Positions 30,182 through 39,599 of a DNA stretch of 64,000 nucleotides are shown in pieces. A program made the translations under genes and the position numbers. The stretch is from Zopfochytrium polystomum. Its lineage: Eukaryota > Chytridiomycota > Chytridiomycetes > Chytridiales > Chytridiaceae. How positions within the stretch are numbered: the first letter of the stretch is position 1; every line of letters begins with the position of its first letter. Below the pieces are notes generated by a model. That model did not search any database and was not told where the DNA came from. It saw nothing but the letters and a program-made list of their open reading frames with translations. The stretch covers positions 1-64,000 of the forward strand of contig JAIVFJ010000050.1 in NCBI GenBank assembly GCA_025765615.1, written 5' to 3'.

Positions 30182-31333
30182 TCAATGCAGCGCCAGCTTT
30201 AAACACGAGAGGGACGAGATATTGTGAAAAGCATTAACGTTTTCCATTTTTTTCAGTCAATTGCGAAAGGTGATTGTCAGTCTCTCCGAATTATCGCGAG
30301 GGGATTGCGAGACTCACCCGTCCGCCTTTTCCTCCAGCAGCGCCCTTTCCTCCTGACGCGCCTGCTGCTGAGAGGCCGCGGACTAGGCTCGGGAAAAAAT
30401 AAGCACTTCCGTTAGAAAGGGTGGTTTTCCCGTTGCAAATAAACTCACGAAGTCTGTTATCGCCTTTTGGAGCTGGATCTATTTCGTTTTGGTCAGACGT
30501 AAGCCCAACGAGAGTCGAACGACGCAACTTACTAGACGCGCTGCCAAGGACGGCTGAGGGACAGTGACAGATTACGGATCAGATTGGCATTAGGGCAATG
30601 GCAGAGATTTCGCAAGGAATTGGAAAGAAAAGGGAGATTGCGGTTGGATGAATCGTTTCGAAGCCGCCGAGCGATGTTTCCGCGCTCTGGAACGACGACA
30701 ACTTACCAGTCTTGGGGCGGCCAGTGGCTGAGGGCAGATTTTGCATCAGATTGGCAAAAAAGTAACGAGAGGGCGGGGGGATCAGCCAGGGCAGACCATC
30801 GACGAGGAATTCAAAACAGAAACTTACTTGGACCGATTCCCCTGATACTGCCTGCGGAAATCACTGTTATAGATTGGTAGGACAAGAGGTAGCTGGTCAG
30901 CATGCGCCCGTTGCATATGTCGCGAAACTTGCCGTTGTTTCGAGAGAGGCCCCGGACTACCAAGGGGGACGATCAGGGACGGAATTGATCAGCATTATGA
31001 AGGGTTCTCTGCTTCAACTTTCCGAATGCAAATGAGCTCACGAAGTCTGTTATCGCCTTTTGGAGCCGGATCTTATCACTTTTGGTCAGAAAAACGTCCA
31101 GCGACAGCGAGAGACGACAACTTACTAGCCGCACTGCCGACTAAAAGACAAGGACAGGGCGTGGATTAGATTTGCAAGTAGGGGGTGATCGGCAAGGGCA
31201 GAACGCCCGCCAGAAGTTTGAATGAAAGGTGGGACTGGCGAGGGTTTCAGGCGGACGTACGTGGTGGAACGGGGGTGGCTGACGCCAAAGCGGACAGGAG
31301 AAGAAGGACAAGCGCACAGTAGCGGGCGATCAT
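30182..31333 (-). CDS. Secreted microexon-gene protein, copy A (105 aa, ten exons)
   Basis: Exons (minus order): 31261-31333, 31126-31140, 31042-31071, 30933-30956, 30828-30851, 30707-30727, 30533-30553, 30449-30478, 30318-30382, 30182-30196. They total 318 nt, exactly 106 codons including the stop. Introns 1-8 are all phase 1 and the last is phase 0; eight exons are 15-30 nt. Boundaries are GT-AG except exon 4, which uses GC (AACG|GCAAGT), a donor type also used in the kinase gene. The product starts MIARYCALVLLLLSALASA, a clear signal peptide. It then contains NPAPKGDNRL-LRGLS twice, GSIRGIGP, and ends Gly/Lys-rich (GASGGKGAAGGKGGR). Exons 2-4 and 7-9, with their introns, are an internal duplication. 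No known domain is seen. Symmetric phase-1 microexons would let single exons be skipped without frame loss. Confidence 0.75.
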
Positions 31334-31364
31334 GTTTGTCTTTTTACTCTGCTGGTCGTCGAGG

Positions 31365-31425
31365 CGCGCGTGAGTACGTGCGTGCGTGCGTGCGTGCGTG
31401 AGTGTGCGTGTGCGTGTGTGATGCG
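31365..31425. repeat. GTGC/GTGT microsatellite
   Basis: (CGTG)n then (GTGTGC)n just upstream of the microexon gene start; shorter and different in copy B. Confidence 0.7.
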
Positions 31426-31476
31426 GTTGGTTTGCTGGAAGGTGGGAAGTAGTTTGCCTCTTTTATAGTTGTGGGC

Positions 31477-31860
31477 TCAGCCTGCCAGGCTCGATTTGTG
31501 TCTTTGGTTTGTGGCTCCGCCGCCCTTTCCCTTTTTAGGAAGTCCGATCTTGCACACGAGCAGCTCCGTGGCAGTGGCTGGGACGCCTTTCTTTTCTGGC
31601 CGCGTGTCGTCCATCACGCGCCCGAGCCCGAAGCACGTCGGACACGGCGGAGACTGCGGCTGGGGCCAGACAACGCTCGCTGCGGCCGTTGAAGGAGCCG
31701 ACAGAGAGCTGCTCGGCGAAGGACGCGACGCCTCTGCTGTTGAAGGTGGAGGTCAGATTGACCTTGACGTAGCGGACGGAGCCGCTATTTTCGGGAGTGG
31801 GGTAGTCTTGGCGCGCTGTATTAGAATTTGGGCAGACAGAATTTTGGGTTGACTTGTTGG
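31477..31860 (-). pseudogene. Decayed gene upstream of microexon gene A, unknown function
   Basis: Minus-strand coding-like sequence reads NSVCPNSN...GSVRYVKVNLTSTFNSRG VASFAEQLSVG... as one frame, with later segments GVPAT...ELLVCKIGLPKKGKG and RHKSSLAG* in another. Relative to copy B (47184-47624) it retains the base that keeps the first half open, but carries an insertion of about 10 bp near the VLRA codons that breaks the second half. No start is evident. I recognise no family; cysteine spacing suggests an extracellular protein (inference). Confidence 0.45.
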
Positions 31861-32004
31861 CAGTGTGGCACTTGCATCCTCAAATTTGGGGTAGTGTCTT
31901 TCCAACGGGGCGGTACAAACGGAAGCAGGGTGAGAGGGAAGCAGCATAAGAGAACCTCATTGAATAAATACCCCTCCACCCAAATGATCTCCTACCCTTC
32001 ATAT

Positions 32005-33400
32005 TGGAAGGCTGTGCTGCATTTTGGGGGAGATCAACGCGTTGTTTTTGACATGTCCGCGCCGACTAGTTCTTTCGCGCAAGGAATTTGGCTTTTGTAC
32101 TCGATTGAGACAAGGCGTAGTTCATCCAGGATCCACCGCATGAAATGACGGTCTCTTTCTTGACGCGCGCGAGATTGCAAGACGTGTCTGCTTTAGCCGC
32201 CGGCGTCAAGCTCTTCGGCGACCATCCTCGAGATGATAATGTCCTCGGGGCGGGGCGGGAGGGGTAAGCTCTACAAAATTGGATCACTGACACACACATC
32301 GTAATCAGTAGGCGTTGTCGGAGTAGATTGCGACGGCCCAGTGCAGCCATGCCAAGTATAATGTCTCATCTTGGGAACAGTCATGCGTTGGTGACTCCCT
32401 CGCCTGTCAAAATCCCAGAAGGCAACCTTGCAGGCGAAAGCTTCCGGGGAGTTTCCTACCCCTGCAAATGGAGGTTCCGTGTGAACCAGTTAAGCGCAGT
32501 ACTAGTCAGGCTTAATCGGCTGCCGCACCGGCCGAGGCTGGACAACAGAGCAGGGAAATGGTACAGCACGGACGGTTAGGTTTCCAAATTGGGACTCCTC
32601 ACATGATGTCCTCCACCCGGGAAATATGAACGCTCCGCGTCCACCAAGTGCGGTGCCAATTGCGGCAAATCCCACTCTGGACAGAATGTTCTGCCGACAG
32701 CGTAACTTGAAACTCCAGAACAGAGATATAGTACAATGTGGCCGAAGCGACGGGATCCAGCGAGTTACAGAGCCAATTAATTGCTTCCAACTTTGCGGGT
32801 CCTTCTTTCTTTACTGTGGCATGTGGTGTTGTGGGTCGGTTTTTTCTGAGCTGAGCATGGAAAAGTGTGATCGTTCCCACCTCCAAGAGCTGTTGCTTAA
32901 ACCAGTTCCAGCTTCGAGGCTTCTGTGGCATTACGCGCAAGAGATCGTCGTAGAAGGTTGAACATGGGCTTTGGCAAACTGTCGCCCTGGCCTATCCTGG
33001 CCCAGGGTGTGTTAAAGGCAGTCTCGACGAAGAAACTTCGTCACCAGGTCGGCAGGAACACGGCTCTGAAAAGGGAGTCAGAAAGTGATTTCTCGCTGCG
33101 GCAAGAAGAGTAACATACTATTGCACAAGATTGCGTTCACAGCATGGGGCTGTTGGCAGAGTCACTGAGCACAGCTTCATCAGCCAGTGCGGATACAGTT
33201 GTCGCCACTACAACGTACCTGCGCTGGAAAATTGCTGAAAGTGGGAAAATACCAACGTTCAGTGAAAAGATGGCTCGTTTTAAACACTCAGGTACCATCA
33301 ACCCCTTCAGTTCAAGTCATAATTTGTTTATTTAGCAACAAAAAAATGAACCAGAGACAGCTGAAAACAACAGCATGCAGACTAAAAAAATTCCGAGATC
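32005..33400. repeat. Duplicated spacer between ankyrin genes, copy A
   Basis: Matches 62165-63400 in the same orientation, with substitutions and small indels. In copy B it separates the start of the intact ankyrin gene from the 3' end of the next ankyrin copy. Here a remnant of that gene start (ATGTC..AAAACAACGCGTT, minus strand near 32050) survives before the match ends near 32005. A minus-strand frame at about 32600-32800, conserved in both copies as LDPVASATLYYISVL.FQVTLS, might be an exon of an unknown gene; I cannot support it further. Confidence 0.8.
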
Positions 33401-34222
33401 CAATCCTCCAGAAATTTCCGTTGATCATTCAACTGAGGTTGATTGTAAAACTAGCAGGAATCTGGAAGGTACTGTGAGATTGTGCTCTCTAAATCTCCTC
33501 ACCCTGGGCTGGAGGTGGAAATAGAGCAATGGCCTAAATACCAATCCTAACTAATGAAAAGGGCAAAAGAAGGTGTCTAGGGGTCACCAGACAGGAAAAT
33601 GTATTTGGAGTCTACTAAAGCCCATCATCAAACGGAAAAGAAACTCTTTAAACACAAAAAAGAGCAGCTATCACACATCTAAAAGGGAAACATGCGAAAA
33701 GTGTGACAACGGTGGCACAATCACAAAAGAAAGTGAAAAATGCCTCGGGTCCAAGAAACAGAGAAACCCCAATGGCAAAGCCAAAGGGACTGAATCACTC
33801 AGTAAGGAATGAGACTTAGGGCAACAAAGGGGGCGGCTAAGGCAGCACCAACCAATCTGTGCCAGCTCCTTCCCAAGGCAGAAGCGCAAGAGAGTGGGGA
33901 GGAAAGTGGCCAGGTCCCAACCTGTTGGAGCCACCACCTTGGAGCACCAGCTCCTCTGCCAAAGACAAGCCATAAGTTGGAGGGTGTTGGTGTCAGATAC
34001 CCTCTTTTATTTGAGGTCACAGGCTTGACAGCCTGTCGTCCTCACAGTACTCTTTGGTTGCAAAGCATTAGCTTTCAAAAACTGCAGCACTTCCAGGTCC
34101 GAGTTCGTAAATGCGTCTTGAGAGTACTTCAGCTCCAGACCGCTTGCTTTCCACCACAGGAGAGATTGAAAAATAGTTCGCGATTGGCAAGCCTCATCCA
34201 ATTCTCTGGCTGTATATTTTAG
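33401..34222 (-). pseudogene. Ankyrin-repeat protein remnant (C-terminus), split by a transposon
   Basis: Minus strand: ACQSRTIFQSLLWWKASGLE and AFTNSDLEVLQFLKANALQP match the last repeats of the intact gene at 60551-62242. The frame then meets the inserted element 33473-34046 and resumes at 33472-33401 with the terminal FYNxPQLNxQRKFLEDWIS-type sequence. The upstream part is absent: at about 34222 the match to 63400-63660 stops and NB-ARC coding sequence on the other strand begins. It cannot encode a complete protein. Confidence 0.8.
33473..34046 (+). mobile_element. Dispersed TGTGAG...CTCACA element, copy 3, with GTAC target duplication
   Basis: It starts TGTGAGATTGTGCTCTC and ends GTCGTCCTCACA. 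GTAC occurs at 33469-33472 and 34047-34050. The paralogous uninterrupted locus at about 63485-63500 reads GAAGGTGCTCATTGG where this one reads GAAGGTAC-[element]-GTACTCTTTGG, an empty site. At 574 bp it is the shortest copy; its interior resembles the left and right parts of copy 2. Confidence 0.85.
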
Positions 34223-35395
34223 CGCTCCGCGAAGGCCACCACGTCAGCTGGTTCCGCGCCGACAGCCCGGACAACCTGCGCGCCGACGCGGTGCAGTACG
34301 CCGTCTTCGCGGGCCTCCCAGATCCCGAGAAGCTGTCCCCGGCAAACCTCTTTGCCCAAATCGCGTCCCTCCACGCGGCGGACGGGGCCCAACCGCGGCT
34401 GATCGTGCTCGACAACGTCGAGCGCTACGCAGACGTCGAAGACGTCATTGCCAGCCACGCCGAAAGGGGCGTCACCGCAGTCCGCTTCCTGGCGACGACG
34501 CGGCGGGCGCTGCGGGAAGGCGGCGCAGTCGCCCCTCTCCTGGCCATCTCCTTGGACTTCCCCGACGACGAAAAGTGCGCTGCGTACCTGCGCCGCCTTC
34601 CCGGCCGAACCGTCCTCCCCGAAGACGCGGTGCGGATCGTCCGGCAGTGCGGGAACCTGCCTCTGCGGGTATCAGTCGCAGCGCGGTACCTCGTCAAGCG
34701 GCCAGACGTGACGGTGGACGCGTACCTTTCGCTTGTGGAGGGCGCCAAGCTGCGCAGGGCAGACGGCGGCGGGGATGCCGCAGACGAGATCTACCCGGAT
34801 ATCAGCCTGTCGATCGACACGCTCGCGAAAGAGTCGTCGCCGGGCCACGTGCTGCTGATGCTGATGGCGCTGCTGCATCCGGACAACATCATCCTCAGCA
34901 TCGTGGCGGAGTGGTGCGATTCGTTTCGCTGACGGGCTTGTTTTTTTCAAGGCCAAAGACAAAGGACGGGAGCTTTGTGCGCGCCGTTGATGCGTTGCTG
35001 GATCTGAACTTGATTTCGTCCGGGTACGAAGGGAAGACGGCGTCGATTCATCGGTGCATACAGGCGGACGTGCGGGAGCGAGTGCAGGGGGGCAGTATGA
35101 AGAGTCAAAGTCGAAGCTTGGCGGACTTTTATTTGGCGGCGCTAAAGCAGAAGGATCGGCTGCTCGATGCGATCAAGACAGGGAACGCCGGCGAGATAGA
35201 CGTCTTCATCAGGGACAAACCTGTGCTTGATCTCTCTCGTGAGTTTGCTTTCCTTTATTAAGATACGAGGATCTGAAACGCTCGAAAAAGATTTGCACCT
35301 TGGCGATAAGGCCGTTGTCATGCTCGTACCTTCCCTTTCGGCAAGCTTGATCTTGCACACTTTGGACCTTACCGGTACCCATTGGCGCCCCTCCC
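34223..35395 (+). CDS. NB-ARC (STAND) NTPase, N-terminally truncated
   Basis: Exons 34223-34913, 34952-35238 and from about 35270. The frame opens mid-domain with HHVSWFRADS, has LIVLDNVERYADVEDV (Walker B), FLATTRR (the RNBS-B/sensor arginine) and CGNLPLRVSVAARYL (the GLPLA-type motif), then a winged-helix-like region and helices typical of a repeat solenoid. No P-loop or effector domain is present: the match to the ankyrin remnant ends exactly where it begins. STAND proteins are ATP-switch sensors, in fungi often linked to heterokaryon incompatibility and immunity (family knowledge). The intron at 34914-34951 restores the frame (TG|G). Further 3' exons are probably lost where the copia element begins. 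Expression without a P-loop is doubtful; it is probably a pseudogene fragment. Confidence 0.65.
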
Positions 35396-35591
35396 TCCCG
35401 TTTCGCCACCAATCGTTGGCACTTGATCCGTCATCGTGATTGCCTCATGCGTCCCGCCGCACCTCGTTCCTCTTCCCCCTTCGCCGCCCGATTCCCCCAC
35501 TGCCCGTCCTTGCGGTCCCTCTTTCCCGCCCGCTCCGTCGTCGCCGTCTTCCCATTCCCTTCCCTGGTCGGCACCTTTCCCCTCCTCAACG

Positions 35592-36614
35592 ATGGCCTCC
35601 CTGCCTGCCCGCGATGACTCCAAGCTCCCTATCTGGTACAGCGATCCCTCCAAGGACGTGATCTCTTTTGATCAATGGATGGGGGTTCTCCTCAACGAGT
35701 TTGACATCCTTGACAATCCTGCTATCGTCACTGACTCGACGACCTACCACAACAACTACCCTGCCGCTCTGGTCGACACCGACGGCAAGGAGATCATTGC
35801 TGCCGTTACCCTCACGCCTGCTCAACAGACGACCCACCATCAAGCTAATGCCAAAGCAAAGAAAGTCATCTTCTCCGCCCTTGGCCCAGCTGCCCATCGT
35901 GTCATCAAGGATCTCAACACGGCTGCGGCGGTTTGGTCCAGGCTGAAGTCAACGTACGGTGGCATCAAGTATCGTCTTGCCAAAACTCGAGCTTCGATGT
36001 TCAAGATGCACGCCTCTGTTGTCGAGCTCTTCAACCTCACCACCGCGCTTGACAAGCTTGTCGAGGGACAAGCCTATCTCACCAGTTGTGGTCAACCGCT
36101 GCCAGACTACATACTGGGAGAGCTCATTATCTCTTGTCTTCCCTCCACGATCGCCTGGGAGAACTTCACTGACCTCTATTTCGGCTCGGACAAGAAGAGT
36201 GAGGAGCTCCTCACACTCATTCGTGCAAAGATTGCTTGGGAGAACGACATTGCTGAACTCACCCTCGCCGTCCATCCCGTCAAGCCCGCCGGCCCCAGCC
36301 CTCCAGTCTGTCTGTGCACAACATGCCGCAGCGCAGGCCGCACACCCTCCATGCGCACTCACGACACTGCACAGTGCTGGGGCTCGTGTGTCAAGTGTGG
36401 CTTCTTCCACTCAACTGCGACCAGCTGCAAGACTCGTGTTGCGTTAAAGGAGGGCGGTTCAGACAGCATCCGGTTGCTCTGTGATGGGGTTACTTTGGTT
36501 CAAGTGACAATTCTCTTCAATACACTGAGTCCAACTACTTGCTGTCCATTTACGTGCTCCCTCGCGTGGAGTTCACATCCTTCATCTGCAGCCTTACTGT
36601 ATCCTCTCCAGTGA
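35592..36614 (+). CDS. Copia gag-like protein
   Basis: Begins MASLPARDDSKLP; upstream in-frame ATGs precede a Pro/Ser-rich stretch that is probably leader. AVWSRLKSTYGG and the surrounding helices fit the copia gag (UBN2-type) capsid region. CWGSCVKCGFFHSTATSC near 36370-36425 looks like a degenerate zinc-knuckle zone. Downstream the frame runs into non-homologous sequence to 36614. Confidence 0.7.
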   Translation: MASLPARDDSKLPIWYSDPSKDVISFDQWMGVLLNEFDILDNPAIVTDSTTYHNNYPAALVDTDGKEIIAAVTLTPAQQTTHHQANAKAKKVIFSALGPAAHRVIKDLNTAAAVWSRLKSTYGGIKYRLAKTRASMFKMHASVVELFNLTTALDKLVEGQAYLTSCGQPLPDYILGELIISCLPSTIAWENFTDLYFGSDKKSEELLTLIRAKIAWENDIAELTLAVHPVKPAGPSPPVCLCTTCRSAGRTPSMRTHDTAQCWGSCVKCGFFHSTATSCKTRVALKEGGSDSIRLLCDGVTLVQVTILFNTLSPTTCCPFTCSLAWSSHPSSAALLYPLQ

Positions 36615-36789
36615 CTCTCATTCTGGCTCACGTCGCCGTCGACACTTCGCCTTCGTCGTCGTCGTCGACACCATCGCTCGTCCCCCTTCGCCTCGTCTCT
36701 TGGTTGGCTTACGTGGTGGTGGGACCTCTTCCTTTGTTTCACTCTCTTCCTCCTCACTTTTCCCTTTCTCGCTTGCGTTCCTTCCCGCA

Positions 36790-37730
36790 ACTTCTGCCTA
36801 GCACTCCCCCCTCCGGTATCAGCTGCCACCTTTCTTGTTGACTCTGGGTGCACTCAACATCTCGTCAGCTCTCTCTCCATGCTGCTTGATCCTCAGCCCA
36901 CCTCCCTTTCTCTTGACCAGGCTGATGGCTCTCCTCTTCAGTGTACCCACAAAGGGCGCCTTCCACTTCGTCTCAATCTCCCCAATGGCTCGACATCTCT
37001 GCTGGTCCTTCGCGAAGCGTACTTTGCCCCCATGCCTGTCGATTGCCTTACGTCGTCCGACATTGAGCTCACTTTCCGTCGGACTTCTCTTACGCTTCAC
37101 CGCTCTCTCGGGCTGATTACTGATGACTGGGATGGCCGCTGTGAGGGTTGCCTTCGTGGCAAGGGGCATAACGTTCGCTTGCCTTCCCATGGCTCCCGTG
37201 CGCTGGTTCCGTTGGAGCTCGTTCACTCTGACTCCTTTGTGTGCAAGCAGAAAACGCCCAGAGGTTCTGTTGCCGCTACACTCTTCATTGACGATGCCTC
37301 CAACTTCGTCCGTGGTCACCTTCGCAAGTCACTCACGTCAGCCTCAACTCTTCCTCTTCTCCAGGCCTTCTCTGCTTACATCTCCAACCTCACCTCTCAC
37401 CGGCTACTCACTTTCCGCTCTGACCGTGGCAGTGAGTTCATTGGTCACGAGATGACGTCGTTTCTTCAATCCTCTGGTGTCCACCACCAGCTTGCGGCTC
37501 CTGGCGCCTCGTCTCACCATCAGAATGGTGATGCTGAACGAATGAACCAGACACTCGCCAAACGCGCTCTCTCAATGCTCCATCACGCAGGCGCACCTTT
37601 GGGCTACTGGGGGACGCTTTTCTCACGGCCATTTATCTCCACAATCGTCTCCCTGTCTCACTGGCCGCCCCACGGACTTCTCCTTCTTTCACCCTTGGGG
37701 CTGTATTGCCTATGCTATTGTTGTTCGTGA
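36790..37730 (+). pseudogene. Copia protease-integrase region
   Basis: FLVDSGCTQHLV at about 36832 is the retropepsin DSG site with the copia-style 'CTQH' context. CEGCLRGKGHNVRLP is a GAG-pre-integrase element. HSDSF, FRSDRGSEF and HHQNGDAERMNQTL supply the D, D and E of the integrase core. After about 37690 the frame shifts; GCIAYAIVVRDDRPSKLHPK and FLGYDEQSKAYRL continue the typical copia post-integrase segment to about 37935. Confidence 0.8.
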
Positions 37731-38093
37731 TGATCGTCCTTCCAAGCTTCACCCCAAGGCCGTCAAATGTCGCTTTCTTGGCTATGACGAGCAGTCCAAG
37801 GCCTACCGTTTGCGAGACTCCTCTGGCAGAACCATTGTGTCTTGCAACATTGTGTTTTGGGACGACGTCTTCGACTTCCACGACTCCACTGCCACTCCCC
37901 CTTCCCCCGCAGACCTCGACAACATTTTACCATGAGAGCTTTGGCTAATAGTCTTGCATATGAGAGCCTCTCCTGTATTCTGGGGCCCTTGGCCAAGACT
38001 AACAAAGGAAGGAAAGCGAGAGGGCCGGGCGGAACGGCCGGCCAGGGCCCAAGACTGCAGAGAGAGAATGGAAGACGAAGGCAAGCGGAATAG

Positions 38094-38750
38094 TTAAGCC
38101 CTCTCACGGAAGAATAACAGGTCTTCCCGACGGCGAACCCAATCAGCAATGGTGGCAAGGGCTTGCTCCGGGCTGGACCCGGAGGCCGCTGGGGCTAAAT
38201 TGGAATATCGTGAGGCCATGGCAGCAGAGCGCCATGCGCCACGAGACATCACATCGCAGATGTCTTGCGGGGAAACTCGGGTGGTGATGGCACCTCCAAC
38301 ACGGAAGCTATGCAACGAAACCGGCGCCTGGAGAATGGAACTTATTTCGCGGTTGATAGCGCCCAATTGCATGGGAGCGTCAGATACACGGTGGTCGGTG
38401 TGTGCAGCGAACAAGTACTGGGCAGTTGACATCGTGAGGCCCGCACGAGTGGCTGCTCTGTGGAGTCGACGGAAGGCATGAACGATGCAGAGAGTGGGAT
38501 CTTCTGGATTGGCCAACAAAGCGACGTATTGGGTGGAGTTCTTAGGAATAGACTTCCCCTCGAAAAACCGGAGCAGAATGCCATCGCGTTGGGGAAGCCA
38601 CCAAACGGCTGTCGGGCGCAGCCGGAGGATATCGCGACCGCAGCACATGGTTAATGAGACCAGAATCAGAAACGCGTAGAAAGAGTGAATGCGTAAGAGG
38701 CCTGGGAATGATCGCTGAGAACTAGCCGCAGCGGACCAGGCGGAAAGCAC
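38094..38750 (-). CDS. Tyrosine recombinase of the YR retrotransposon
   Basis: The 218-residue frame carries SLHSFRVGGAITTR (the H-x-x-R box) and GAWRSAAMASRYSN (the tyrosine nucleophile region). An upstream CGRDILRLRP arginine fits the first catalytic Arg. These enzymes integrate circular cDNA by recombination, without endonuclease-type target duplication. The frame is intact at this length, though the N-terminal domain is short. Confidence 0.8.
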   Translation of the reverse strand: MLSAWSAAASSQRSFPGLLRIHSFYAFLILVSLTMCCGRDILRLRPTAVWWLPQRDGILLRFFEGKSIPKNSTQYVALLANPEDPTLCIVHAFRRLHRAATRAGLTMSTAQYLFAAHTDHRVSDAPMQLGAINREISSILQAPVSLHSFRVGGAITTRVSPQDICDVMSRGAWRSAAMASRYSNLAPAASGSSPEQALATIADWVRRREDLLFFRERA

Positions 38751-39599
38751 GACACGGACATCTCCCCTCTTCTCCTCCTTGCTCCTGCTGTCATTTTACG
38801 CGTTTTATTATCTTTTTCCAAAAACTTGCCAAAGTTTTCTCTCTCTGTCTCCTCCCTATCTGTGCCAAAACTGTGCCAAAATACCCTCTCTTTCAAGTTC
38901 TTTCATACTCTCTTCTTCCTCTCTCCCTATTCTCAGAACAATTTGGTCTGGGAATAGGTGAGTCTTTCTGTTTCAGTGATGATCTTGGCTTCAACTCCTT
39001 CTACTTTGTTAGTTTCTCACCTTTACACCCCCCCTTCTTCACTTCCACTTGGGCACATAGGTACTGTGCTGTCAGTTTGCTGTGTTCCCCGCGTGTTGAA
39101 GGTCTCCTTACACGTGCCAAAGTCTTCCTTCTTCGGTTTTAGTTGCCGCTCTTAAGCATCAGCGCCATCGATCTCTGCTCTCTCATCGCTCAAGACCTTG
39201 TGTTTCTCCCTCTGGTCTGTGCGTATCCCTGGGGCTTAACACACCCGAAGACGCACACCAAGTCCATTACGTCTGCCGATTTCATCGAACCCCCACCTCT
39301 GTCTGTGAGCGGAGGACAACCTTGCGAAGCCTGCTGTACGCGTGCCCAACCGCTGAGGCAGGGCGTTCAACTCACACCGGGGGTTGGGAAGCGGGTAAAA
39401 AAATGTGACAAATGTCCGTTATGAGGGGAGGCCATGGCGTCAAGCGTGAAGGGGCCAGCCAGACGCGCCAAATGTTGAAAAACGTGCAGACTGAGACGGT
39501 AATCATTGACTGGATCCTCTTGGGAGAGCGCATCCGCAACGATGTTGAGCTTGCCAGGGATGTGATGAAAAACCAGGGATACGCTGTGTGCGCGAGCAG

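Larger units (their letters stand above)
29880..31960. repeat. Segmental duplication, copy A
   Basis: This stretch is near-identical to 45560-47730 in the same orientation, beginning around CAACCAATTCCACCTTGCT and ending around AGGGAAGCAGCATAAGAG. Differences are scattered substitutions and small indels. It carries a microexon gene and a decayed upstream gene. The copies lie about 15.7 kb apart, with the ankyrin/NB-ARC patch and retrotransposons between. Confidence 0.9.

Noticed and set aside
30490..30520. GAGAGTCGAACGACGC as a tRNA T arm
   Set aside because: There is no accompanying D or acceptor arm; the sequence is inside intron 7 of the microexon gene and repeats in copy B.
30291..30527. 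Minus-strand open frame containing DPAPKGDNRL and GASGGKGAAGGKGG in one piece
   Set aside because: It reads straight through an intron (30383-30448) with consensus GTGAGT and CTAG borders; the spliced model keeps frame with eight other exons and is repeated in copy B.
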